A stretch of 64,000 nt of DNA from Candidatus Poribacteria bacterium (GCA_016215705.1 JACRIR010000207.1:19886-83885); one strand, 5' to 3'. Positions 1 to 8,193 are shown, counted from the stretch's first letter. Notes: a model not told the origin generated them from the letters alone. Numbers and translations: made by a program.

Positions 1-2
1 CC

Positions 3-428
3 GATGGCCACAAGATCATCGGTGAGTCGCCGCTCGACATCAACATCGCGAAACAGGTGAACATACTGATCTCCGAAATGGGCTTCAAACTCGAGGATAT
101 AGTGATCTTCCCCGCGACCGGCGCGCTCGGATACGGAATGGAATACAGCTACTCGATCATGGAGCGCGGACGCACAGCCGGACTCTCCGGCGACAGAATG
201 CTCGCCCAGCCCGTCATCTGCACCGTCGGGCAAGAGAGCTGGCGCGTGAAAGAAGCAAGGGGCTCCGAGAAAGATTTCCCGACGTGGGGCGATCTGAAGA
301 AAAGAGGTCCGCTTTGGGAAGCGACCTGCGCGGCCACTCTTATGCAGGCTGGTGGCGAGATAGTGGTTATGCGCCACCCCGACGCAGTCAAGAGCTTCAA
401 GAGCCTTCTAAGGGAATTCACTGCGTAG
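3..428 (+). CDS. acsD: Corrinoid iron-sulfur protein small subunit (CODH/ACS delta), C-terminal part
   Basis: Open from the window edge, so the 5' part is missing; the reading frame starts at base 3. The visible 141 residues match the end of the AcsD/CdhD TIM-barrel subunit of acetyl-CoA synthase, with SPLDIN, the ATGALGYGMEYSYS stretch and the MRHPDAV stretch near the C-terminus. In the Wood-Ljungdahl pathway this subunit pairs with the large corrinoid subunit and passes a methyl group from methyltetrahydrofolate to acetyl-CoA synthase. The methyltransferase gene acsE lies 220 bases downstream on the same strand, which supports the call. It could also be annotated cdhD; the bacterial context favours acsD. 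Confidence 0.93.
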   Translation, partial: DGHKIIGESPLDINIAKQVNILISEMGFKLEDIVIFPATGALGYGMEYSYSIMERGRTAGLSGDRMLAQPVICTVGQESWRVKEARGSEKDFPTWGDLKKRGPLWEATCAATLMQAGGEIVVMRHPDAVKSFKSLLREFTA

Positions 429-648
429 CAATCGGGGACCCGATATCGCGTCTCCAACAAACGAAAGAAGGGGCACGGCAATTGTTATCATTGCGAGAGG
501 AGCGAAGCAATCTCTTTTCTTGGTTTGTTCCCTTTTCGCTTTTGACCTTTCGCCTTTCGCCTCTTTCTTGGGACTCTTTGACCCCGAACCATGAACCGTA
601 AACTGTGGACTGTAAACCGTAAACCCCTTTTCGTAGGAGGAGGAGAGA
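429..648. other. acsD-acsE spacer with REP-like and heptamer repeats
   Basis: No gene is seen. The spacer holds a REP-like inverted repeat of the ATTGCGAG...GAGCGAAGCAATCT type at about 489-513 and, at 586-627, six exact 7-base units of the RAACCNT heptamer family. These end just before the strong ribosome-binding site of acsE (AGGAGGAGGAG). Confidence 0.7.
586..627 (+). repeat. Heptamer array H1 (6 units)
   Basis: Six contiguous 7-base units (GAACCAT, GAACCGT, AAACTGT, GGACTGT, AAACCGT, AAACCCC) with no phase slip. A pyrimidine-rich run (TTTCGCCTCTTTC) precedes it and the acsE Shine-Dalgarno follows it. Confidence 0.85.
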
Positions 649-1455
649 ATGTTTGTAATAGGCGAAAGACTCAATGGCATGTTCCTGGATGTTCGCAAGG
701 GCATCCAAACCAAGGACAAATCAATTATTCACAAGGTCGCGCTCGACCAGGTCAAAGCGGGCGCGAACGCGCTTGATATCAACGTCGGTCCAGCCTCCGA
801 CAAGCCGCTCGAGACAATGGTCTGGCTCATCGAAACCGTCCAGGAAGTGACGAACATCACCCTGAGCATCGATACCCCGAAGTTCGACGTCATGAAGGCC
901 GGACTGCAGGCATGCACCAAAAACCCCATCCTCATGAACTCGACCAAGGGCGAAGAAGCAAAGCTCGACAAGTACATGCCGCTGGCAAAAGAATACAATG
1001 CGTCCATCATCGGCCTGTGCATCAATGAGAAGGGAATCCCGAAAGACGTGAACAGCCGCGTGGAGACTGCCGCCCTCATTGCCGCCAAAGCGATGGAGCA
1101 CGGAGTCGAAATGGATAGAGTCTATATCGACCCCATCGTGATGCCGGCCAACGTCGCGCAGGAACAGAGCAAGATCGTCCTCGAGTCCATGTCGCAGTTC
1201 CGGCTGCTCAGTGATCCGCCGCCTCATATCGTCGTCGGCTTGAGCAACCTCGGACAAGGCGCGCGCGAGCGCGAGTTGCTTACCCGCACGTGGATCGTCA
1301 TGGGCGTTTTCAACGGGCTCGACGCCGCCATCATGGACGCTGCCGACAAAGAGATGATGGATGCGTTTATCACGGCTGAATTGCTCATGAGCAAGGCGAT
1401 CTACAGCGACTCGTACATAAAGGCTTACCAGGCCAGCCATAACCACGTACAGTAA
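649..1455 (+). CDS. acsE: Methyltetrahydrofolate:corrinoid/iron-sulfur protein methyltransferase
   Basis: A 268-residue protein, the usual AcsE length, made of one pterin-binding TIM barrel. Family features are visible: the N-terminal FVIGERLNG, ALDINVGPAS around residues 40-50, and GLSNLGQGAR near residue 195. It moves the methyl group from N5-methyl-THF to the cobalt of the corrinoid iron-sulfur protein whose small subunit is encoded just upstream. The ATG is chosen because AGGAGGAGGAGAGA precedes it at normal spacing. The long opposite-strand ORF (721..1512) is a shadow. MetH-type pterin domains are related, but the length and neighbour favour AcsE. Confidence 0.93.
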   Translation: MFVIGERLNGMFLDVRKGIQTKDKSIIHKVALDQVKAGANALDINVGPASDKPLETMVWLIETVQEVTNITLSIDTPKFDVMKAGLQACTKNPILMNSTKGEEAKLDKYMPLAKEYNASIIGLCINEKGIPKDVNSRVETAALIAAKAMEHGVEMDRVYIDPIVMPANVAQEQSKIVLESMSQFRLLSDPPPHIVVGLSNLGQGARERELLTRTWIVMGVFNGLDAAIMDAADKEMMDAFITAELLMSKAIYSDSYIKAYQASHNHVQ

Positions 1456-1642
1456 GGACTGGTTCCTGGTTTCTGGTTGAAAATCGTGGGAACCAACCAA
1501 GCCGGAGGTCATTCCCGCGAAAGCTGTCCCTCGACCTGATCGGAGACTGGGAATCCATGAATGCGGTCACGACATCTTTGTAGGGGCGCAGCGTGCTGCG
1601 CCCTTTGCTTCACATGTTACGTAGGGGCGGTTCGCGAACCGT

Positions 1643-1687
1643 CCCTAATTCGGGGACACCATGCCGCATGGTGTCCCCGAATTAGGG
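1643..1687. repeat. Dispersed palindrome P1 (45 bp, perfect)
   Basis: A perfect 22-bp inverted repeat around one central base. The core arm is CGGGGACACCATGC and the outer arm CCCTAATT. There is no T-run on either side, so it is not a standard Rho-independent terminator. It belongs to a family with further copies near 3.5, 5.8, 8.3, 17.1, 26.8, 43.0, 45.0, 48.4, 51.0 and 55.0 kb. Confidence 0.92.
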
Positions 1688-1766
1688 AAAACAATCACCG
1701 CCTTCAGCGCCAAGCCGGATTCCTGCCTTCACGGGAATGACATGCGGTCTTGAACTCTTTTGGATT

Positions 1767-1794
1767 CAACCATAAACCATAAACCCTAAACCGA
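1767..1794 (+). repeat. Heptamer array H2 (4 units)
   Basis: Units CAACCAT, AAACCAT, AAACCCT, AAACCGA in exact 7-base phase. They are followed by GTTCCTCAGGAGG, which supplies the ndk Shine-Dalgarno. Confidence 0.83.
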
Positions 1795-1813
1795 GTTCCT
1801 CAGGAGGATTCCT

Positions 1814-2236
1814 TTGACCCCAATCAGAATCGAAACCACACTTTCAATCGTGAAACCTGATGGCTTCAAGAAACGCCTTATCGGCAAGATTATCCAGAAG
1901 TACGAAGAATCCGGCCTCACCCTCGCGGCAATCCAGCGGTTCGATCTCACGCGCGCGAAGGCCGAAGGTTTTTATTCCGTCCACAAAGAACGACCCTTCT
2001 TCCCCTCGCTCATCGAGTTCATGACCTCCGGACCCGTTGTCGTCATGGCCTGGCGCGGCGAAGGCGCCATCGACAAAGTGCGCGAAATCAACGGCGCCAC
2101 CGACCCCAAGAAGGCCGCCCCCGGCACAATCCGCGCTCTCTGGGGCGAAAGCATCCAGAACAACATCGTCCACGGCTCCGACGGCTCCGGCACCTCCAAA
2201 TTCGAAGTCAGTTACTTCTTCCCCGATTTGCGTTAA
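1814..2236 (+). CDS. ndk: Nucleoside-diphosphate kinase
   Basis: A 140-residue protein that transfers the gamma-phosphate between nucleoside triphosphates and diphosphates through a phospho-histidine. The start of the fold (TLSIVKPDGFKKRLIGKII) and the active-site segment NNIVHGSDG (His near residue 120) are intact, and the length is normal. The start is TTG, six bases after AGGAGG; no ATG fits better. It stands alone behind a heptamer array and is not clearly in an operon with its neighbours. Confidence 0.95.
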   Translation: MTPIRIETTLSIVKPDGFKKRLIGKIIQKYEESGLTLAAIQRFDLTRAKAEGFYSVHKERPFFPSLIEFMTSGPVVVMAWRGEGAIDKVREINGATDPKKAAPGTIRALWGESIQNNIVHGSDGSGTSKFEVSYFFPDLR

Positions 2237-2342
2237 CCGAAAGTCAAGAATCTGGAAGCAAACCGGCGATGGCAAGTCCTTCATCCCACTCTCCCTGAAG
2301 GAAGAAGGAGCTTGCATCCTACATACTGCCGGTCGAGTGTCC

Positions 2343-2408
2343 GCCGATCCTGATACCAGCTAAGTATCAGGCATGAGGAGTTACAACTCATGGCCATCGC
2401 GGATCGGC
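2343..2408 (+). other. Three-stem (cloverleaf-like) inverted-repeat element
   Basis: An outer stem GCCGATCC (2343-2350) pairs with GGATCGGC (2401-2408). It encloses two perfect 6-bp hairpins, TGATAC/GTATCA (2351-2369) and CATGAG/CTCATG (2372-2392). Junction bases are few, as in a folded RNA three-way junction. I do not recognise it as a known riboswitch, and it has no tRNA features. It lies between ndk and the promoter at 2605, so it could be the 3' end of the ndk transcript, a small RNA or a repeat relic. Confidence 0.5.
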
Positions 2409-2604
2409 ATTCTCCTTTTCATTGGCGGCCTCGCATGGCACATTATTTCCAGAGTCCTCGCATGGTGGCGCCACGGCTGATTTCCCTTTCGTCCATCCTG
2501 TCCATTCAGGCCATCTCGTTTTTCCAATTCGTGATGACTCTTCTTCTTTCTGTGGCCGAGTCCGATGCGTGGAAAAGCGCGCTGTCAAGGGTCTGTCAAG
2601 GGTC

Positions 2605-2633
2605 TTGACATCTCGAGAATCTTATGATACAAT
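2605..2633 (+). promoter_or_regulatory. Sigma-70-type promoter of the GntR/FadR regulator
   Basis: TTGACA (2605-2610), a 17-base spacer, then TACAAT (2628-2633): close to consensus. The operator palindrome begins three bases after the -10, so it covers the expected transcription start. Confidence 0.8.
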
Positions 2634-2636
2634 CTG

Positions 2637-2649
2637 ATGGTCAGACCAT
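2637..2649 (+). promoter_or_regulatory. FadR/PdhR-type operator, probable autoregulation
   Basis: ATGGTCAGACCAT is a perfect palindrome around one base and contains TGGTCAGACCA, which fits the TNGTNNNACNA consensus of the FadR subfamily of GntR regulators. Its place over the transcription start of the GntR gene suggests self-repression. I infer this from the motif and position. Confidence 0.75.
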
Positions 2650-2734
2650 ATGATCCCCAAACAAAGACTGCCCATGAATTCACGATTTGGAACTTGAGTG
2701 GCGTAGAAATGAATACCGTGCAAGAGGTGAAGTG

Positions 2735-3505
2735 ATGGCAGACTCGATCCGTTCGAAGCCGCTGGACTCTGCAAGGCAAGACAGCATCATGCAGTTCCGT
2801 CCCATAGAGAAAACAACCATTCCGGGGGAGATCATCGACCAGATAGTTTCCATGCTCTTGACCGGAAAGGTTAAACCAGGCGATAAACTCCCGCCCGAAA
2901 GAGAGTTATGCGAGTCGCTCAACGTGGGGCGCAGTTCAGTGCGCGAAGCTCTGAAGGCGTTGGAAACTCTCGGCATAATACGACGGGACATACAAGGGAC
3001 GACCATATGCGCGCCTGAAGACAATCGCTATCCCGGCCTGTCGCTAGCGGCCGGCAATGCCTCTCTCGAACAGCTCTTCGAATCAGCCAGAATCGTGGGA
3101 ATGGAGGCCGCCGGGCTGGCAGCGGAGCGCGCAAGCCGGGAGGACATCGAGAGAATATCGAAAAGCATGGGAGAATCAGAGGATATGCAGAAGGCTGCCG
3201 CCATTCACCTTTCTTTTCACCGAGCCATGGTACATGCCGCGAAGAATCCGCTATTATCACAAATGTACAATATGCTCACGGCGTTGGTAGCTCAATCTCG
3301 GCAACTGTCCGCCGCGGTTCAGAGTATGGGGGAAGATGAGCGGAAGACTTTTATAAGAGATATCTTCAGTGGTCACAGAAGGATTCTCCGTGCGGTTGAA
3401 TCCCATGATCCCGCGGCCGCCAAGAAAGCGATGCGAGAGCATTTTGAATGCATGGAGTCCATGGCCCTGAAAAGTGAAAAGAGAGGAAAGCACGGTCAGC
3501 GGTGA
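2735..3505 (+). CDS. GntR-family transcription regulator, FadR subfamily (FCD domain)
   Basis: A 256-residue DNA-binding regulator. An N-terminal winged helix (about residues 25-90) includes KPGDKLPPERELCESLNVG and SSVREALKALETLGII, typical of GntR proteins. The all-helical C-terminal part (about 95-240) fits the FCD ligand-binding domain, with HLSFHRAMVHAAKNP and GHRRILRAVESHDP supplying metal-ligand-type histidines. The ATG at 2735 follows AGAGGTGA; the ORF track starts earlier at an unsupported TTG. A matching operator overlaps its own promoter. The ligand is unknown; the adjacent FAD-oxidoreductase/SCP2 module is the likeliest target. Confidence 0.88.
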   Translation: MADSIRSKPLDSARQDSIMQFRPIEKTTIPGEIIDQIVSMLLTGKVKPGDKLPPERELCESLNVGRSSVREALKALETLGIIRRDIQGTTICAPEDNRYPGLSLAAGNASLEQLFESARIVGMEAAGLAAERASREDIERISKSMGESEDMQKAAAIHLSFHRAMVHAAKNPLLSQMYNMLTALVAQSRQLSAAVQSMGEDERKTFIRDIFSGHRRILRAVESHDPAAAKKAMREHFECMESMALKSEKRGKHGQR

Positions 3506-3530
3506 AGGTCTTAAGGAACCGGCGACTGTT

Positions 3531-3603
3531 CCCTTAATTCGGGGACACGATGGCGCATCGTGTCCCCGAATTAAGGGTGCGCATCGTGTCCCCGAACTTA
3601 GGG
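3531..3603. repeat. Dispersed palindrome P2 plus a partial second copy
   Basis: CCCTTAATTCGGGGACACGATG pairs with its exact complement at 3556-3577 around GCG. It is followed at once by a half copy (GCATCGTGTCCCCGAACTTAGGG, about 3580-3603), as if one arm had been duplicated. Confidence 0.88.
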
Positions 3604-3714
3604 CTGTCTCTTCCCCAACTAACCGCGCGGCGGTGAGGTCGGTGTGCTGAGAATGAAGTGAGAACGACCCACAGTCAGCGGCAGAAAGAGCATTAGGCAC
3701 GGAGGAAATAGTTT

Positions 3715-5307
3715 ATGGCTGACGCGAGCTTCGATGCTGTCATAATTGGCGCTGGTCACAATGGCCTGGCCCTCGGATGCTATCTCGCAAAGTGCGGATG
3801 GAGCGTCGGGATATTTGAAAAACGCCACGAAGAGGGCGGGGGGCTATGCACTGAGGAACTCACGCGCCCGGGCTTTCTGCACAACGTACACTCAAATTAC
3901 CATACGCTTGTGGGTGTTTCCCCCGTGTACGAAGACCTGAATCTTTTCCAGCATGGCCTCAAATATGCCCATCCTCCAGTCCAGATGGGAAGCGTCTTCG
4001 AGGATGGCGCCGCGCTTACCATACATACCGACATGAACAAGACCTATGAGTCTATGGCGCGCTTTTCGCAGAAGGACGCTGACACATGGATGCGCCTTTA
4101 CGAAGAAGTCAAGGGCTTCCTGGATTTGCTCGTAGGCGCCTTGATGTTCGCCCCGCCGATAAACCTGAACGAAATCACCAACGCGCTGACGGTTTGGGGT
4201 GTCGAAGATAAGTCTGAATTCCTGATGGCCCACCTGCGCAGTATGACCATAAACGACTTCTTGAACAAGCACTTCGAAAATGAGAGAATAAAGGCAATGC
4301 TCGCGTTTCACGCGGCGGTGTGCGCCTACAGCAACGACGTCGTCGGCCTTGCGGTTTCGTTCCCCCTCCTTGCAGGCAAAATCGACAACTGGCAGTGCTG
4401 CATAGGCGGTTCGCACAAACTGGCGCATGCGTTGTGGTGGACGCTGCTTGCCGACGGCGGCGTGGTTTTCCCTGCTGCGCCAGTCGAGAGAATCCTGGTC
4501 CGGGATGGCCGCGCTGTCGGAGTCAAGCTGCTGGACGGCTCGCAGATACAGGCGCGCAAGCTAGTCGCAAGCAACGTTGACCTCGAGCAGACGTTCCTCA
4601 AGTTTCTTGAAGGAGAGATCAACGACTCGGGGTTCATCGGCAATGTCAAGAACTGTCGGCACAAGGATTGGTCTCTCTTCAGCGTGCATCTTGCGCTGAA
4701 CGAGCCTCCCATGTATTCTGCAGCCGAATTTGACCCCGATATCAACCAGGCTTGGGTGATGAACGTCGGCTACGAGTCGATTGCCGATCTGAACGACCAC
4801 TTCAAGAGGGTTCGCCGGGGCGAGTTGGTCGATCCGAAACTCAACTGCGCCGTGAATTCGCTTTTTGATCCGACCGACGCGCCTCAGGGAAAATATACCG
4901 GCCTCATCAGACAGTTTGCCGCCTTCAAACTCAATGGAAGCGAGGAAGAGTGGGAGAGAGTGAAGGTTGAATATTCCAGGAGGTGCATCGAGAAATGGCG
5001 CGAATACGCCCCTAACCTCGACGACAACGCCATCATAGAGTTCGCGCCGTACACGCCGAAAGACATTTCGGACAGGTTAGTGAGCATGGTCAAGGGCGAC
5101 TGGATGCTGGGCGCCATTGCGCCCGATAACCTGCTCTCTGAACGCCCATTCCCGGCGCTTTCTCAATACCGCACTCCCATTAAGGGATTATACATGTGCG
5201 GCTCGACCCAACATCCGCACGGGTATATCACTTTCGCTCCGGCATACAATGCGCTCCATGTAATAGCCGACGATTTCGGCATCGACAAATGGTGGAAACG
5301 GGTCTAG
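3715..5307 (+). CDS. CrtI/phytoene-desaturase-like FAD-dependent oxidoreductase (copy 1)
   Basis: A 530-residue flavoprotein of the phytoene dehydrogenase-related group (COG1233 type). A Rossmann dinucleotide-binding motif (VIIGAGHNGLALG, residues 9-21) is followed by an acidic residue in IFEKR. The C-terminal FAD segment GLYMCGSTQHPHG lies around residue 490. The family oxidises or saturates isoprenoid or other lipid double bonds; the substrate here is unknown. GGAGGAAA precedes the ATG. The next gene encodes an SCP2-like lipid carrier, and the same pair recurs at 6095-8193 with clear but distant similarity, so the two look like a duplicated lipid-modifying module. Confidence 0.85.
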   Translation: MADASFDAVIIGAGHNGLALGCYLAKCGWSVGIFEKRHEEGGGLCTEELTRPGFLHNVHSNYHTLVGVSPVYEDLNLFQHGLKYAHPPVQMGSVFEDGAALTIHTDMNKTYESMARFSQKDADTWMRLYEEVKGFLDLLVGALMFAPPINLNEITNALTVWGVEDKSEFLMAHLRSMTINDFLNKHFENERIKAMLAFHAAVCAYSNDVVGLAVSFPLLAGKIDNWQCCIGGSHKLAHALWWTLLADGGVVFPAAPVERILVRDGRAVGVKLLDGSQIQARKLVASNVDLEQTFLKFLEGEINDSGFIGNVKNCRHKDWSLFSVHLALNEPPMYSAAEFDPDINQAWVMNVGYESIADLNDHFKRVRRGELVDPKLNCAVNSLFDPTDAPQGKYTGLIRQFAAFKLNGSEEEWERVKVEYSRRCIEKWREYAPNLDDNAIIEFAPYTPKDISDRLVSMVKGDWMLGAIAPDNLLSERPFPALSQYRTPIKGLYMCGSTQHPHGYITFAPAYNALHVIADDFGIDKWWKRV

Positions 5308-5312
5308 CAGGC

Positions 5313-5816
5313 ATGCGATCCGACATGGTCAAAGTCACCATCGAACAAAGCGGCGAGCCAAGCGGGCTTGCCATGATAATGCAGCAATATTTCGAGCAGA
5401 ACATCCGCGATTTTTCGTACAAAAGCCGGCAGGCCGGAAAAATCGACGGCAAAATGGCGTTTGAAGCCGTCGAGGGCGATGTCGGCGTAACACTGAGTTT
5501 CAAAGGCGAAAGAATCGAGATAACCGACGGATGCGCCGATGACGCGGCAATGTTCGTCCGCGGTGGCATCTTTGACCTCACCGGGATTGCTACCGGCGGA
5601 CCGGGAACTTTGGGAAAGGTACTGTCCGGCAAGGTGCAGGTCAGATCGGCATGGAAACATCCTCTTTTTGCGCTCAGAGTCGCCAGATTCATGCGTCTTC
5701 CAAAGGAGATGCAGACTGGAAATGCGGCAACGATAAGGCTGACAGGATGGAAATTGGCTGCGGGCGCAGGCGCGGCGATCTTGCTGGGTTTGGCCGCATA
5801 TTTTGCGATGAGATAA
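5313..5816 (+). CDS. SCP2-like lipid-carrier protein with C-terminal membrane anchor (copy 1)
   Basis: A 167-residue protein five bases after the oxidoreductase stop. The central region (GKMAFEAVEGDVGVTLSFKG, then TGIATGGPGTLGKVLSGKVQVR) follows the SCP2 sterol-carrier pattern of a strand-rich fold and a hydrophobic pocket. It ends in a single hydrophobic segment (LAAGAGAAILLGLAAYFAMR) that would tether it to the membrane. I chose the ATG at 5313; 5325 is also possible. The ORF-track start at 5196 overlaps the upstream gene and is unlikely. Infer: it presents a hydrophobic substrate to the neighbouring flavoprotein. Confidence 0.68.
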   Translation: MRSDMVKVTIEQSGEPSGLAMIMQQYFEQNIRDFSYKSRQAGKIDGKMAFEAVEGDVGVTLSFKGERIEITDGCADDAAMFVRGGIFDLTGIATGGPGTLGKVLSGKVQVRSAWKHPLFALRVARFMRLPKEMQTGNAATIRLTGWKLAAGAGAAILLGLAAYFAMR

Positions 5817-5822
5817 CAGGCA

Positions 5823-5876
5823 TTAATTCGGGGATCCCGCCGTGGCGGGACCGCAAGGTGTCCCCGAATTAAGGGA
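5823..5876. repeat. Diverged member of the palindrome family (P3)
   Basis: The outer arms TTAATTCGGGGA and TCCCCGAATTAA are kept, but the interior is replaced by CCCGCC-GTGGCGGG, itself an inverted repeat. The right flank GGGAAACAGTTGCCGGTTTCTT matches flanks of other copies. Confidence 0.75.
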
Positions 5877-6017
5877 AACAGTTGCCGGTTTCTTGCGAAC
5901 GTCTTACTACGCCCCGGCGTCATTGATTGTGAAAGAAAGAGTGAGCACATTGAGGCCATTGCGAGCGAAGCGATGCAAACTTTCTTCTTCTTTAAGATTC
6001 TCCCTTTCGCCTCTTTC

Positions 6018-6073
6018 AACCCTGAACCATAAAATCTGAACCATAAACCATGAACCGTGAACCGTAAACCATC
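6018..6073 (+). repeat. Heptamer array H3 (8 units)
   Basis: Eight units in exact 7-base phase (CAACCCT, GAACCAT, AAAATCT, GAACCAT, AAACCAT, GAACCGT twice, AAACCAT). As elsewhere, TTTCGCCTCTTT precedes it and a Shine-Dalgarno (CGGAGGGAAGG) follows. Confidence 0.85.
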
Positions 6074-6094
6074 TACTCGGAGGGAAGGTCAACA

Positions 6095-7711
6095 ATGGAA
6101 TCGTACGATGCCATCGTCATTGGCGGCGGGCACAATGGCCTCACACTGGCCGCATACCTGCAACGGGCCGGCATGCAGACACTGCTCCTCGAGAGGCGTC
6201 ACGAATGGGGCAGCGGCCTCAACACCGAGGAGGTCACGCTTCCGGGCTTTCTCCATAACTTGCACGCGCAATACATGGAATTCATCGATTATATGCCCTT
6301 CTACCATGATTTCGGATTAGAGAAACTTGGCGCCAAGATGATCTATCCGGTCAACCAGTGCGGCATAACTTTCGCCGACGGCAGGCCGCCGATAATCGTG
6401 CACACACCCGACCATCTCGATCTTACATATAAGAGCATCGCTCAATACTCGAAGCGCGACGCCGAAGTCTTCTGCGAGCTCAAGCGCAAGACGATGGAAG
6501 TCGACCATCTCTTCTGCACACTCTACTGGAACCCGCCCGTTCCGCCTGCAGAGGAGAGCCTGCGCAGCGGGGACGAGATAACGGCCGCGTTGCTTAAGCA
6601 TCTGGGCCTCGGCAAAGAGATTCTGAGCAAATCAGTAAAAGTCGCGGTTGATGAGACATACGAGACTCCCGAACTGCGGATGATGCTCTACCGACAATCG
6701 ATGGAATGGGGAATACCGCCGGAGTGGGAAGCGAGCGGATTCGGATTCATTGTGTCCATTTGCTGGCTGATAGGCATTTGGAAGATGTGCGTCGGCGGCA
6801 CTCACACGCTCAGTCACGCAATGGAAAGCGCATGCAGGCGAGAGGGCGTCGCCATGCGCGAGAACTCGCTTGTGAAACGTATCATCGTCAAGGCCGGGCG
6901 CGCAGCGGGTGTAGAACTGGCCGATGGAACGAAGTTTGAAGCCCGAAAAGTTGTGGCAAGCAACGCCGATCTCAAGCAGACCTTGCTTGAACTCGCGGGC
7001 AGAGAAAACCTGAGCAGCCAATGGACAAGGCGCACCGAAAACTTCAGGATAGGGCCCGACCATTGTCTTGGCACGACCGCGTTTGCCCTGAAAGAAGCGC
7101 CCGACTACAAATCCGCCAAATGGGACGAGGGCATCAACAAGACCTTCTACACTATCGTCGGTTACGAAACCCCTGACGACGTGGTTAACTACATCCGTGA
7201 GGCGACCCACGGCAGAATACCGGCTCGGCCCGGTTCCGGAACATGGGTAAACTCGCTTTGGGACCCCACACAGGCCCCGCCCGGCAAACATGCGATGACC
7301 GGCTGGTTCTTCTTCCCGAAGGCGAGTGAACTGACTCCAGCCGAATGGGACGAAGTTCGCTCAACCTATAACGAGAAGTTCAGACAACTCTGGCAGCAGT
7401 ACGCTCCTAATATGAAACGCGACAACGTGCTTGCCGACGCGCTCTACACCCCTCTCGATATCGAGCGCAAAAACCTGATGCGTGAGGGATGTTTCTCGAA
7501 CGGATCAATAGCGCCCGATCAGATGGGCTGGATGAGACCGTTCCCCGAGGCTTCGCAATACAGAACGGAAATCGAGGGGCTCTATCTCTGTGGTCCGTTC
7601 ACGCATCCGGGCGGCGGCGTTTTCGCGGCATGCGGATACAACGCATTCAAATCCATCGCGCAGGACTATGATCTGCCAAAACTTTGGGAGCAGACCAACA
7701 GGGGATATTGA
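6095..7711 (+). CDS. CrtI/phytoene-desaturase-like FAD-dependent oxidoreductase (copy 2)
   Basis: A 538-residue paralogue of the protein at 3715. The N-terminal FAD motif is AIVIGGGHNGLTLA (residues 5-18), followed by LLERRHEWG; the shared segment GFLHNLHAQY corresponds to GFLHNVHSNY in copy 1. The C-terminal motif GLYLCGPFTHPGGGV is intact. The ATG sits after GGAGGGAAGG. An SCP2-like gene follows, repeating the order of copy 1. The two copies have diverged widely, so they probably act on different substrates or positions; none can be named from sequence. Confidence 0.85.
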   Translation: MESYDAIVIGGGHNGLTLAAYLQRAGMQTLLLERRHEWGSGLNTEEVTLPGFLHNLHAQYMEFIDYMPFYHDFGLEKLGAKMIYPVNQCGITFADGRPPIIVHTPDHLDLTYKSIAQYSKRDAEVFCELKRKTMEVDHLFCTLYWNPPVPPAEESLRSGDEITAALLKHLGLGKEILSKSVKVAVDETYETPELRMMLYRQSMEWGIPPEWEASGFGFIVSICWLIGIWKMCVGGTHTLSHAMESACRREGVAMRENSLVKRIIVKAGRAAGVELADGTKFEARKVVASNADLKQTLLELAGRENLSSQWTRRTENFRIGPDHCLGTTAFALKEAPDYKSAKWDEGINKTFYTIVGYETPDDVVNYIREATHGRIPARPGSGTWVNSLWDPTQAPPGKHAMTGWFFFPKASELTPAEWDEVRSTYNEKFRQLWQQYAPNMKRDNVLADALYTPLDIERKNLMREGCFSNGSIAPDQMGWMRPFPEASQYRTEIEGLYLCGPFTHPGGGVFAACGYNAFKSIAQDYDLPKLWEQTNRGY

Positions 7712-7746
7712 GAGACAAAAAACCTGCTTTTCTTAGGAGGTACGGA

Positions 7747-8193
7747 ATGGCTGAGATTTACTCGAAAGAGTGGTACGAAAAACTCAAGGCGCTCGTAAAC
7801 AGCCGCGACGACATCACCGCCCGGGCGCCTCAGGGACAGTGGCGCATATGCATCGAGATCGTCGGAGACCCTAAATCACCCTATGTGACCAAAGGGCAGG
7901 CGAAGTACTTCTTCGTCCTCTTCGACAAGGGGAAATGCCAACAGTATGAGCAGCTATCGGAAACCATGGACGGCAAAGGGCTCGACTTTCGCTTCACAGG
8001 CCCGGCCACCGTATTCGAGGAAGTCGCCGCCGGCGCGCGCGACTTCATCGAGGCCGGACTGCGCGGCGCCATCAAGATACGCGGCGACATGCGAATCTTC
8101 ATGCAGAACGCGGAGCTCGCAAAAATCATAGCCGATCTCTATTCCCAACAAATCGACACCGAATGGCCGCAAGGCAAACCGCCCTACGATTGA
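7747..8193 (+). CDS. SCP2 sterol-binding-domain protein (copy 2)
   Basis: A 148-residue soluble protein with an SCP2-type sequence: GQAKYFFVLFDKGKC, FRFTGPATVFEEVAAG and GAIKIRGDMRIFMQNAELAKII. Unlike copy 1 it has no C-terminal membrane segment. The ATG at 7747 follows TCTTAGGAGGTACGG, a strong ribosome-binding site; the ORF-track start at 7684 lies inside the upstream gene. The protein should bind a hydrophobic ligand, presumably for the flavoprotein encoded 35 bases upstream (inference from order). Confidence 0.8.
   Translation: MAEIYSKEWYEKLKALVNSRDDITARAPQGQWRICIEIVGDPKSPYVTKGQAKYFFVLFDKGKCQQYEQLSETMDGKGLDFRFTGPATVFEEVAAGARDFIEAGLRGAIKIRGDMRIFMQNAELAKIIADLYSQQIDTEWPQGKPPYD

Larger units (their letters stand above)
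1456..1813. other. Repeat-filled spacer before ndk
   Basis: No gene is seen. It contains TAGGGGCG-type self-complementary elements at about 1581-1605 and 1621-1646, a GTCATTCCCGCGAAAG fragment near 1510, palindrome P1 (1643-1687) and heptamer array H2 (1767-1794), which runs into the ndk ribosome-binding site. Confidence 0.7.
2237..2734. other. Intergenic region with a structured element and the fadR-type promoter
   Basis: No convincing gene: the short ORFs here have no ribosome-binding sites or family features. The region contains the three-stem element at 2343-2408, an 11-base direct repeat (CTGTCAAGGGT twice, about 2582-2603), and the promoter/operator of the downstream GntR regulator. 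Confidence 0.6.

Noticed and set aside
721-1512. 263-codon ORF opposite acsE
   Set aside because: A shadow of acsE; no family features.
1643-1687. Palindromes as Rho-independent terminators
   Set aside because: No T-run follows on either strand, copies occur inside leaders (P5) as well as after genes, and real terminators in this window (38955, 55116) look different.
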